Of a stretch of DNA of 64,000 nt, positions 18,595 through 29,700 are shown in pieces (the stretch's first letter is position 1; each line of letters begins with the position of its first letter). The position numbers and the translations under genes were made by a program. Below the pieces are notes generated by a model. That model was not told the DNA's origin. It saw only the letters and a program-made list of their open reading frames with translations, and searched no databases. The DNA is from Saprospiraceae bacterium (GTDB lineage Bacteria > Bacteroidota > Bacteroidia > Chitinophagales > Saprospiraceae), in contig JADJLN010000001.1 of assembly GCA_016710115.1 (NCBI GenBank), positions 548,852-612,851 on the forward strand, read 5' to 3'.

Positions 18595-21500
18595 ATGAAG
18601 CAAGCAATGACCCTCCTCATGTTGTGTCTGACCGTATTCGGTTTTGCACAACAATCCGAAGGCCTGAAGCCTGTCCCTGCAAAGGTTCAATCTTATCTTG
18701 ACCAGGGAGAATCCTTTTTGAAGGTGAATCCATTTACGGAAACAATCGACCCAGACAGAATGGATCTGTTTGAGGAAATCAAACGGTCAGCCTGGGGCCT
18801 GAAGCCAGATTTGAGCATGCTGGCAAATCTGGAAACAGATCAGCCGGATTACCTGGAATTGATCGTACCTCGATTCCAGAATACATCCCTGTCACTTTTG
18901 TTGTACAAAGTCAACGTCGCAACACCCCGATTTTCAGATTCGAAATTCAGACGGCACCATTGAGTATGATGTGCCTGGCGTCCATTATCGCGGGATGATA
19001 AAGGGCAACTCCAACAGTTTGGTTGGCGTCAGTATTTTCCGAGATCAGATCATTGCAGTCATTTCCAATAGCGAAGGCAACTGGAATCTTGGGCCGATGG
19101 AAAACCAAGGCTGACAAATTGATCCATGTATGTTATAATGATGCAGATATAGCACCATACAATACATTTTCCTGTGGTGTAATTGATGATGAAGCTCCTT
19201 ATGATGAGGATGACTTGAGACCGCAAAGTGACAGCCGGGATGTAGGTGATTGCCTCCGCATCTGGTGGGAAGTGGACTATGATATCGTCGTAAATAAGGG
19301 AAGTGTGGCGAATGCCACCGCGTACATCACTGCAATGGCAGCGCAGGTATATACCCTGTATGCCAATGAATCATTGGACATGGCAACTTCGGTGATCAAT
19401 GTCTGGTCGACCCCGGATCCCTACACTGGGAATGGTTCATCGGCACGATTGGCATCCTTTGAAGCTCTGAACGGTACGCTCAACGGGGATCTTGCCCACT
19501 ATGTTGACCTCGAAAACTATGGAGGTGTGGCCCACTGGTTTGATGGTGTATGCAACCCCGATTATGATGAGAATATGTGTTATTCTGGCATTGATGTCAG
19601 TTATCAGAATGTGCCCACCTATTCCTGGACCATCATGGTCTGCACACATGAAATGGGGCACCTGATCGGTTCCCGGCATACCCATGCCTGTGTATGGAAC
19701 GGAAATAATACAGCGATTGACGGATGTTCCGGGGAGTACGGAAGGCGGCTGTGCATTGCCCCCTACCAACCGGTAGGTGCAGGGGACCATCATGAGTTAT
19801 TGTCATCAGAATGTCGGTATCAATTTCAACCTTGGCTTTGGTCCTCAACCAGGTAACGTCATTCGTGCCCGCGTAGCCGGGGCGCAGTGTCTGACACCTT
19901 GCGGAGCGGCACCCTGCACATTCAATATCACCTGTCCGCCAAGCACAACGGTCACCTGCGGTGCCAACCCGCTTCCGGCATCATCCGGCAATGCGACCGT
20001 CCAGATCACAGCCGGTGCGTGTTCGCCGACGATATCCTATACGGACAACAATGCCGGACTGACGCTGTGCAATGGTACCGGATTTTTATCCGGACCTTTT
20101 CAGCGACAGATGGTAACTCCACGAAGACCTGCTCCCAGACCATCACCAAAGTGGACAATACGCCACCAGTGATCTCGGGAACGGCCAATAATGTGACGAT
20201 CAACTGCAACAGTCCGGTTCCAGCCGCTCCGATCCTTTCCGCCACAGACAACTGTGGACCAGCCACACTGAACATGGTGGAAACCACCAGTGGAGCCAAC
20301 TGCGGGTACACGATTACCCGTCTCTGGACGGCCACGGACAACTGCGGCAATACAGCCACCCGCCAGCAGGTCGTGACAGTGACAGATACCTCGCCACCGG
20401 TAGCCAAGTGCAAGTCCGGTCATGAAGTCTTCCTCAATGGAAATGGGGAAGCCACCATTCATCCGAGCGATATTGACGATGGCAGCTCGGATGCCTGCAG
20501 CGCGATCACCCTGTCCATTTCGCCCACTCTGGTCACTTGTGCAAATCTGGGCAATACAACGGTGACGCTTATCGTCACGGATGCCTGCAACAATGTCGGC
20601 TCCTGCAATGCGATTGTCAAGGTAACCGACAATCTCGTGCCACACATGGAGTGCAAGGACCTGGATATCTATATGGATGACACAGGCAACCCGGTTACGG
20701 TAAACCCTGCAGATCTGGATGGCGGGATCACAGACAACTGCGGGGTCGTTCAGATCGACCTCAGCCAATCAGTATTCGGATGTGACGACCTCGGCACCTC
20801 GGTTGTCAAGGTGATCGCACGCGACCAGAGCAACAACAGCAGTGAATGCCAGTCGACCATCCGGGTCTATGACCTCATTCCCCCGGTATTCAGTTATTTC
20901 CCTCCGGATATGACGGTGTACTGCAGCGAGGAGAATGCGATAGAGGTGCCCGAAGCAACAGACAATTGTGGTGTGGTCTCTATTGGTATGACGGACGAAC
21001 AGCAGTTGTTGCCTGGCGGCCCGACCGACAGCTACCTGGTTGTCCGCTCCTGGTGGGCTGTGGACAAGGCAGGAAATGAGGTCACGGGAGTTCAGCGCGT
21101 TGCCGTCTTCCCCGATGGCCAGATGGTGACCCTGTGCAATGATGACATCAAGACCGCACCGAGCAAGGCACCGGTGAAAGTGTCGTGGGATGCACCCAAG
21201 GTGGACGATATCTGCCAGGGCAGTTTTGCGATGACCCAGATGGATGGCCCGCCTTCGGGCAGTTATTTCAATCCGGCATCGAAAACCCGTATCACATACG
21301 GGTATGAAGATGCCTGGGGTTCACGTTATGAATGTGCCTTCCATGTGGAAGTACCGGGCATCACGGATGATTATCAGGTGAAGATCCAGCAGGCCGATGT
21401 GGAATGCGGGGATCATCTCATTGGTCGGTGTACCGTTTCAGATCTGGGTGCACCTGAAAATGCCAGCCTGTACCTGACACCGAAAGGCAGTCAGACAGAG

Positions 21501-22922
21501 GAGAAGTATGAACTGACCAGTGCAGGAACGCTGGAAATGTATGGGGACGGGACAGCGCGTCTGACGGCATCCTGGATCAATGCATCCGGCACGGCGGGAT
21601 GGGATGGCACCATTTGGTTCCACCACCGCCGCTCGTATGACGGTTGGCTGACTGCCGGAGGGAAAGCGAATACCGATGCGGGTGGAGATCCAACAGGCTG
21701 GTCCTACTTCGAACTGGATGCCAACCGAAGTGAACTGGCAGGAACATTGGGCAACTCAAGTGACAACCTGCGTGTCCAGCAATCGCAAAATTACAGCAAG
21801 CACGGCCTCCAGGTAGGAAGTGGAGCCAATACAAAGACCGCTGGTGCGGGTGGATGGTGTGCCATAGCCACCTTGAACGACCAGGGCCAGTATACGTCCA
21901 GAGGGTATATCTCCTTTATGAGTGCCTGTACGGCAACTGACCTGATCAAGAATGCAGGAGAAGTCATTACCATCAGTGGTGGGCCATATCCTGTCAAATG
22001 GTCTAATAATACGAGCAATGATGCCTTCGGCGATATTGCACCAGGAACGCACAGCGTCAGTGTTACAGACGGGAATGGACAGGTCCACAATCATGTCTTC
22101 ACCCTGGCTGCGCCGACAGGCTGCACCCTCCTCTGGGAAAATCATTGCCGCGAGGCAAACGTAGCTGTCGGTGCTACGGCATCGCAGATCAGCACCTGGC
22201 AGGGCGGTACAGCCGACCGTGCCGTGGATGGCAATACGGATGGCGATTTCACGAATGGTTCGGTCACCAGTACGCTGGCCGGCTGGCAGAATTACTGGAC
22301 AGCAGATCTGGGTCAGAATTACCCGGTCCAATCCGTCCGGATCTGGCCCCGGAGGGACAGTGGAAACAGCGGCCTGGATCCGTTCTACGTCTTTGTCTCT
22401 GCCGATCCGATCCCGGATCTGGCACCGGATCAAATGCTGGCTACGGCCGGAATCCGGGCGATCCGCCATGAAGGGCCGATGGATGAAGCCTGGCGCATGC
22501 CGGCCAATATGGTTGGGCAGTACATCAAGGTCCAGCTGGAAGCAGAAGGACGCCTGATGATGGCCGAGGTGGAAGCACTGGTTTGCCAGAAGGACCGGCT
22601 GGACCCGGTACCGGGCTCACCGATCTGGCCCGGTGCACCGGCATTCACCAATGGCGATCACACCGCCAATGTGAATGACCTGTCCGTATGGCCCAATCCA
22701 ACCTCGGATGAACTGAATATCTACATCAATCAGAGTCGCGATGCGCCGACTGCTGTGACCATCATGTCAATGACCGGACAGCAGGTGTATCGCAATGACC
22801 TGTCGGGAGGAAAGGAGCATCAGCTTCGCATCCCGGTCGGCAGCTGGTTGGGTGGCATGTATGCCATTACCGTCTCCGGTCCGGATGGACTGCGGACACA
22901 ATGGGTGCAGGTGATGCGATAA
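18595..22922 (+). CDS. secreted M12B-like metzincin protease with HYR, F5/8-type and T9SS sorting domains (protease B)
   Basis: Paralogue of protease A with the same domain order. Signal peptide MKQAMTLLMLCLTVFGFAQ; propeptide with YRGMIKGNSNSLVGVSIF; zinc site HEMGHLIGSRH (first His codon 19647-19649) with the canonical Gly; Met-turn IMSYCH; then the HYR, beta-rich, F5/8 and T9SS (WPNPTSDELNIYI) region. Frame breaks lie near 18925-18960, 19105-19115, 19735-19790 and 20086, where a T run is one base shorter than in A. From 20086 to the stop the frame is intact over 2.8 kb. Its catalytic half differs clearly from A while the rest is nearly identical. ATG 18595 fits the promoter just upstream. 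Confidence 0.85.
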
Positions 22923-22980
22923 GCAGGATCTGAAATGATCAACTGGGGGCCCGATCTGGATACAGGTCGGGCCTCTTTTT
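19897..22980 (+). repeat. 3.08-kb direct repeat, copy 2 (HYR to terminator block of protease B)
   Basis: Partner of 10209-13290 in the same orientation, with 6.6 kb of unique DNA between the copies (fatty-acid module, membrane protein, bestrophin, and the propeptide and catalytic part of protease B). Differences are mostly scattered synonymous changes plus the small indels listed under the two genes. Confidence 0.85.
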
Positions 22981-22981
22981 T
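22947..22981 (+). terminator. Rho-independent terminator of protease B
   Basis: Stem GGCCCGATCTG / CAGGTCGGGCC around a GATA loop, followed by TCTTTTTT. It is homologous to the hairpin after protease A and lies 24 bases after the stop codon. Confidence 0.9.
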
Positions 22982-23049
22982 CGATACCAGGAATTGGTTT
23001 TGGTCCCGGATGAGTGGGATGACAAATAGCGTACAGGTCTATTCAAGAG

Positions 23050-23270
23050 TTACTTTAAGCGAATTTTCTCGAATACTGGCATCTTGAAGAAAACCTCCTT
23101 ACCTTTGCCCCAGGTATGGTTCACCATGCCGGTCCCTTTCCCATGGACATACACTGAACCGGAAGAGCCGGTTACTGTGTAACGGTGTTATTGGCCCCAT
23201 TCATCGGGGTTTGGGAAATTGCGGTCCCTTCTCTGCTTGATAGCCAGACTCCCGTTGCTCGTTAATAAGG
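23050..23270 (-). pseudogene. possible remnant of an unknown gene
   Basis: On the minus strand a protein-like reading runs LAIKQRRDRNFPNPDEWGQ, an in-frame stop (23188-23190 on the plus strand), then HRYTVTGSSGSVYVHGKG, GMVNHTWGKGKEVFF and a final TAA at 23050-23052. The residue mix (NFPNPDEWG, VFFKMPVFEKIRLK) looks like coding sequence that has decayed or suffered an error. No family is recognised. The rest of 22982-23337 holds nothing else that can be supported. Confidence 0.3.
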
Positions 23271-23337
23271 ATTGATTGTCCGATGGACAAGCGTTGTGCT
23301 TGTTGGTCGGACTGAATGACATATTAAACCTGCATCT

Positions 23338-23697
23338 ATGTATCGGAAAGGTCTACTTACGTTTATCCTGGGCATCTGTCTGGCCGGCTTGGCTACTCTC
23401 GAAGCTCAGTCAGTATCTCCTTCTTCTTCGGCTGTTCCTCCTCCTGATCCCTGTTCATCAATCACAGATGTGGTCGATCGCGAGATCTGTCTGGCAGAGC
23501 ATGCTGTAATGCAGTGCTCTCGCATGCTTTCCCGAACAGATTTGAGTAAACAGGAGCAGACACACTGGCAGCAAATGCGCAGCAGTCAGGAAAAGAAAAT
23601 TTTGCGCTTCAAACAAATGAATGGCGCAGAACGGCAGCAACTGCAACAGTTGGCTGACCGTGCCGAGCAGGCCAGAAAAGCTGCTCAATCCCGTTGA
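23338..23697 (+). CDS. small secreted helical protein
   Basis: A 119-residue protein with a signal peptide (GLLTFILGICLAGLATLEAQ), a Pro/Ser-rich linker (SVSPSSSAVPPPDP), two cysteines flanking DVVDREI (CSSITDVVDREIC) plus a third, and a C-terminal half that looks like a long Gln-rich charged helix or coiled coil (ERQQLQQLADRAEQARKAA). I do not recognise a family. It ends 35 bases before the giant HYR gene on the same strand and is probably co-transcribed, so a helper role for that protein is possible but unproven. Confidence 0.7.
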   Translation: MYRKGLLTFILGICLAGLATLEAQSVSPSSSAVPPPDPCSSITDVVDREICLAEHAVMQCSRMLSRTDLSKQEQTHWQQMRSSQEKKILRFKQMNGAERQQLQQLADRAEQARKAAQSR

Positions 23698-23732
23698 TCC
23701 CAATTCCCATATCTTTTAGAAAACACCTCTTT

Positions 23733-26700
23733 ATGAGAACTTTCACCCAACTGGTCGTCCTCAGTCTGCTGGTTATTGGTTTCCAATACCAGACTGCAAG
23801 TGCACAATCCTGCACATGTCCGAACGGAAATAACGGCAATGGCCCATTCATCAGTGGTGCCCTCAGCACTCCCACAGTGGCCTGTTATGAGGATCTGCTC
23901 GCATTGATCAATGGTCCACTGGGCGATCCCATGACGGTTGCAGCCTTTGATATTGTAGATGGATTTGTGCCAGTGTGCATTGTATCCGCTGCTCCTGTCA
24001 ATAACTGTGTCGGTGCATTTATGATCCTGGTGGATGCAGAGGATTCGGAAGGCAACTGCGCTTCCAATGGTCCATTTGCTGTGAATGTGATCATCCAGGA
24101 TCTGATCTTACCCGTGATCACCTGTCCATCCGATGTAATGATCCAATGTGAAGAAAGCCTGGATCCGATCATTAATGGTAATCTGGGCGAAGCCACAGCC
24201 ATTGAAAATTGTACGGAGCCTGTTGTCATTGCCAGTGCAGATATCACTATTAATGCAGATCCCTGTGCGACGGTGATCGAACGGACCTGGTCTGCCACGG
24301 ATTGCGGAGGATCGGCCACGTGTGTTCAGACCATAACAGTAACGGATAATCAGGCACCAACCTTTACAGTGCCAGCCGATATGGATATCACTGTGGATGC
24401 CATGTGCGTGTTTGATGCGGATATATCGGTTACAGGAGATGTTTCAGACGAATTGGATAATTGTGATCCAACAGTGGAGGCAACCTTTTCGGATGTGACC
24501 ACAATGGGGTCCTGTGATGGAGAAACGGTGATTACGAGAACATGGACAACCACCGATGATTGTGGAAATAGTAATGTACAGACGCAGGTCATTACCGTGC
24601 TGGATGAAATCCCACCTGTGATTTCCGGTTGTCCATCGGACATAACCGTTGAGTGTGATGCCCTTCCTTCCATCAATGACGAAATGGTCACCTATGTGGA
24701 TAATTGTGATCCGACAATTATTGGCATCCCGGGTGATGAACAAATCATTGCAGATCCGAACAATCCATTTCCCTGTACAGAGGAAATTCTCCTCTTGCGA
24801 ACCTGGGAAGCTTCGGATGATTGCGGCAATATGGCGTCCTGTACCCAGCTGGTACTCGTCATTGATACGACTGATCCCATCATCACGTTCTGTCCCGGTG
24901 ATGCAACAGTCAATTGCGAAGACGACAACTCATCTTTCAGCCTGGGGTTTGCCTGGCGACAGATAATTGCTCTTCCAACGTCGATATCCAGGAGTCCGAT
25001 GTTACTGCCTATAATGGCTGTAACTATGATTTTGTAATTACCAGAACCTGGGTGGCAACGGATGAATGTAATAATTCAACCAGTTGTGTTCAGACGATCA
25101 CGGTTGAAGACAATGCGCCTCCAGCCGTCGTTTTCTGTCCTGCAGATATCGTGATCGAATGTGATCAGGATACTTCAGCCCTGGCTTTGGGATTTGCAGA
25201 AGGTGATGACCTTTGTAGCGGCATGTCCGGGATGTTCTGGGCCAATGTGATCACACCGGGTGCTTGTACACATAGTTATACCATCACACGAACGTTCACG
25301 TTGACGGATGAATGTGCCAATGCCACTCAGTGTACGCAGGTCATCCAGGTCGAGGACACCACGCCGCCGGATCCAAGCTGCCCCGCAGATGAAACGGTTG
25401 AATGTGATGCGATTCCGGTAGCCGTTGATCCTGGTGTCACTGATCTTTGTGATCCGACCGTGGATGTCAGCCTGTCGGAAATTTCCGATCTGGCGGGATG
25501 TGGGAATTATACGGGTACCATCACCCGGACCTGGACATTTACGGATGACTGTGGCAATACAAATCAGTGCGTTCAGATTATTACAGTTGAAGACAATACG
25601 GCACCCACCTGGATCAGGCGATGCCGGGCGATGTCGTCGTCAACTGTCAGTCAGTACCCACCCCGCCAGCAATGATCACAGCTGATGATGGCTGCGACAA
25701 TACAGTCGATGTCACGTTTGTGGAAGACAATATGCAGGGTGGTGATCCAACGCAATGTGATTACTACGCCTATTCCATCACCCGCACATGGACGGCAACG
25801 GATGACTGCGGTAATGAGACCATCCATACACAAACGATTACTGTACAGGATGTGACGGCTCCCAGCTTTACAGACCCGATTGATATCCTGGCCGCAAGCC
25901 AGTTGGGTTGTGGGGATGAAAACGACCTCAGTCTCACCGGCTTCCCGACGCTGATCACAGACAATTGTGTTTCAGCAGAAGCGGATGGCAGTGCAGGTTA
26001 TATGACCGGAGACCTGATGTGGATTACCCCAACGGGTACACCATTTCCTTCTCGGATATTCAGGATTTGCCCTGGCCGGAGTGTTCCCTTTCCGGGAATG
26101 GTTTGCATAATCGGAAGTACCGGGTACTGCGGACCTGGACTGTGGAAGACCCTTGCGGCAACTCCACTTCATTAGTCCAGTCGATTACCATTATCGACGA
26201 TACACCACCGACAATCACATGTCCACCGGATGTCGTGGTCGAATGCAGTGACTATCTGTCCTCCACTGGTCAGGGAGTTGCCACAGCTACAGACGATTGT
26301 GATGATCCTCTGGAAATTACCATCACAGAACTGGACAATATAATTGCCGGATTATGTACTGGCGAAAGTGTCATTGAACGGACATGGACTGCTGAGGACA
26401 TCTGTGGGAATACCAGTTCCTGCTTGCAGACCATTACGACGGAAGACACGACACCGCCATCAGTGGTCTGCCCTGCGAATACGGTGGCTGAATGCAGCGA
26501 TGACCTGACTCCGACCGGTCAGGGAACAGCTACTGGCATGGACAACTGCGATATGTCACCAACAATTACCTCATTGGATACCCCTACGGCAGGACTGTGC
26601 GATGAGACCTATACGATCACACGGACCTGGACGGTTGAAGATGATTGTGGTAACAGTACATCCTGTGATCAAACCATTGACGTTCAGGATACCAATGCTC

Positions 26701-29700
26701 CGGTATTTGATCAGGCTATGCCCGCAGACGTGACGGTGAATTGCCAATCCGTACCTACGCCGCCGGCCATGATCACAGCGACAGATGCCTGTGATCCCCT
26801 CTCGGATATCAGTTATAACGAAGTGAGCACACAGGGTGTGGATGCAACCATGTGCACCTACTACAACTATACCCTGACACGCACCTGGATCGCTTCTGAC
26901 AATTGTGGAAACGAGGAAACACATACCCAGACCATCACAGTCCAAGATGTGACTGGACCAACCTTTACCGCTCCGGCGGATCTCGTTGCAGCGGATCAAT
27001 TGTCTTGCGGAGATGAAGAAGATCTCAATGTGACCGGTTTCCCAACCGATATCATGGATAACTGTGCCCCAACCGAAGCCGATGGAAGTGATGGATATTC
27101 CAATGGTGCCACCAGTTGGACAACAGCAAACGGCTACCTCATTTCCTTTGTGGATGTTGAAGCCCAGCCATTCCCTGAATGTTCCCTTTCTGGAAATGGG
27201 CAACACAAGCGGAAATACCAGATCCAAAGGACCTGGACCATCGAGGATCCCTGTGGAAATGCGACTACAGCATTACAGACTATAAACATTATCGATGATA
27301 CTCCTCCAGTCATCGTCTGTCCTGCCGATATCGTCATTGAATGTGATGATGAAATAGACCCTTCTATCAACCTGTCTCTGGGATCTGCGACAGCAACAGA
27401 TAATTGTGACGAGGTTATCGAGATCACTATCGATTATACGGATATCACTGGACCCGGCAATTGTCCTGGGGAATCCGTGATCACTCGGACCTGGACGGCG
27501 ACAGACATTTGCGGGAACAGTGCATCCTGCGATCAGATCCTGACGCTGGAGGATACCACACCACCTGTGTGGAGTACTGCCCCGGCAGATGATGCTGTCG
27601 AATGCGGTCCTGGCGATGCAGCCGCATTCAGTGCATGGTTGACCAGTTACGCAGGTGCTGCAGCTACCGATAATTGTTCCAATGTAACCTTGTCGACAAA
27701 TGGGTTGACTCCAACTCCTGGATGTGGCAACTCCGTCATGTACACGATGAATGTCCGGGCAACAGATGAGTGCGGCCTGTTCATCGAAACGAGCGTCACG
27801 TTCACCATTGAAGATACCACACCTCCCGTGATCACCTGCGCTATGGATGTGACCGTGGAATGTACGGATCCCACGGATCCCGCAAACACCGGAATGTCGA
27901 CAGCAACGGATAATTGCGGGATGCCAACGGTCTCCTCCACTGAATTCACGACACCAGGTGGATGTGCTGCAGAATACGTGATTACGCGCACATGGACGGC
28001 TGAAGACGAATGCGGTATGACGGCCACTTGCGAACAGATGATAACGGTGGATGACAGCACTGTTCCAGTGATTACCTGTCCTGCCGATGCGGCAGTTGAG
28101 TGCGATGACGATCTGACATCTGGAGCCAATGGCGTCGCCACAGCGACCGACAATTGCGACCCTGCACCGATGATCGCCGAATCCGACAACATTGTGCCAG
28201 GTGGATGTACGGATGCCTATACCATTGAACGGACCTGGACAGCTACCGATGCTTGTGGCAATGCAAGCTCTTGTGTTCAGCAGATCACGGTGGATGATAC
28301 AACAGATCCTGTGATCACCTGTGCGCCGGATGTGGTGATCGAATGTGATGAATCGACAGATCCGGCGAATACAGGCTCCTCTACAGCGACGGATAACTGT
28401 GACATGGATGTGACCATGACATACTCGGATGTTTCAAGTGCTGGTGGTTGCCCTCAGGAAGAGACCATCACTCGGACTTGGACAGCCACAGATAATTGTG
28501 GAAATGAAGCGACCTGTGATCAGACAATAGAAGTGGAGGATAGCACTCCACCAGTGTTTACCACATTACCGGTTGATGAGACGATCGAATGTGATCTCGC
28601 GACAAATGGCGCAGACTTTACTGCCTGGTTGATGTCTTATGCCGGAGCTGCAGCGGATGACAACTGCGGTCCTGCGACCCTGAGTACAGTAGGATTGACA
28701 CCCTCACCACAGTGTGGCAATACCATTATCTATACGGTTACCATCCGAGCTACTGACGCGTGCGGGAACACTACGGATGAACCGGCTATGTACACCATTA
28801 TCGACACATCTGCGCCGGATTGGGATGATCCGATGCCGGCAGATGTCACTGTGGAATGCGATGCTATTCCTGTTGCAGATGTATTTACTGCCAGTGATGA
28901 CTGCGATAATATGGTGGATGTCACCTATAGCGAAACGAGTGTACCCGGTGTATGTCCGCAAGAGCAGACCTTGACCCGGACGTGGACAGCTACTGATGAT
29001 TGTGGAAATGCCATCACCCATGTCCAGACGATCACAGTGGAAGATACCACGTCACCATCCTTTACGACTCCACCGAGCATTCTGGCAGCCAGCCAACTGT
29101 CCTGTGGCGATGAAGAAAACCTGACGTTGACCGGTTTCCCGACGGCTATCTCGGACAACTGTGCTTCGGCAGAGGCCAATGGAAACAGTGGGTATACCAT
29201 GGGTGATGTTTCCTGGACCACAGCCAATGGATATACCATTTCCTTTGCTACCGTATTGACTGCACCTCAGCCATGGGCAGAGTGCTCCCTTTCGGGGAAA
29301 TGGCTTACACAACCGGAAATTCCATTATACACGCACCTGGACAATCGCTGATCCATGTGGAAATACGACGACCGGCGTGCAAACCATCACGCTTATAGAT
29401 GACACACCCCCGGTTTGGGATCAGGTTATGCCTGCCAATGTCACTGTGGAGTGTGATGCGATTCCATTGGCTCCGGTTGGAGGGGTTGACCTGACAGCCA
29501 CTGATAATTGTGATGATGCCATGGACATTACCTACACTGACGATGAGGTGATTACTCCCGGTGGTTGTACGGGTGAATATACCATTACACGAACCTGGAC
29601 TGCCGAGGACATTTGCGGCAATGCCATTACCCATACTCAGACCATTACGGTTGAGGATACGACATCACCTTCATTTACTGTGCCGGCAGATATCACGATC

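Noticed and set aside
23100..23107. TACCTTTG, a perfect -7 box match on the plus strand
   Set aside because: No TTG at the right distance, and it is 230 bases from the next gene start inside a likely coding remnant.
26571..27227. 218-codon minus-strand open frame inside the giant gene
   Set aside because: Antisense shadow of HYR repeats; similar shadows recur over the same modules elsewhere.
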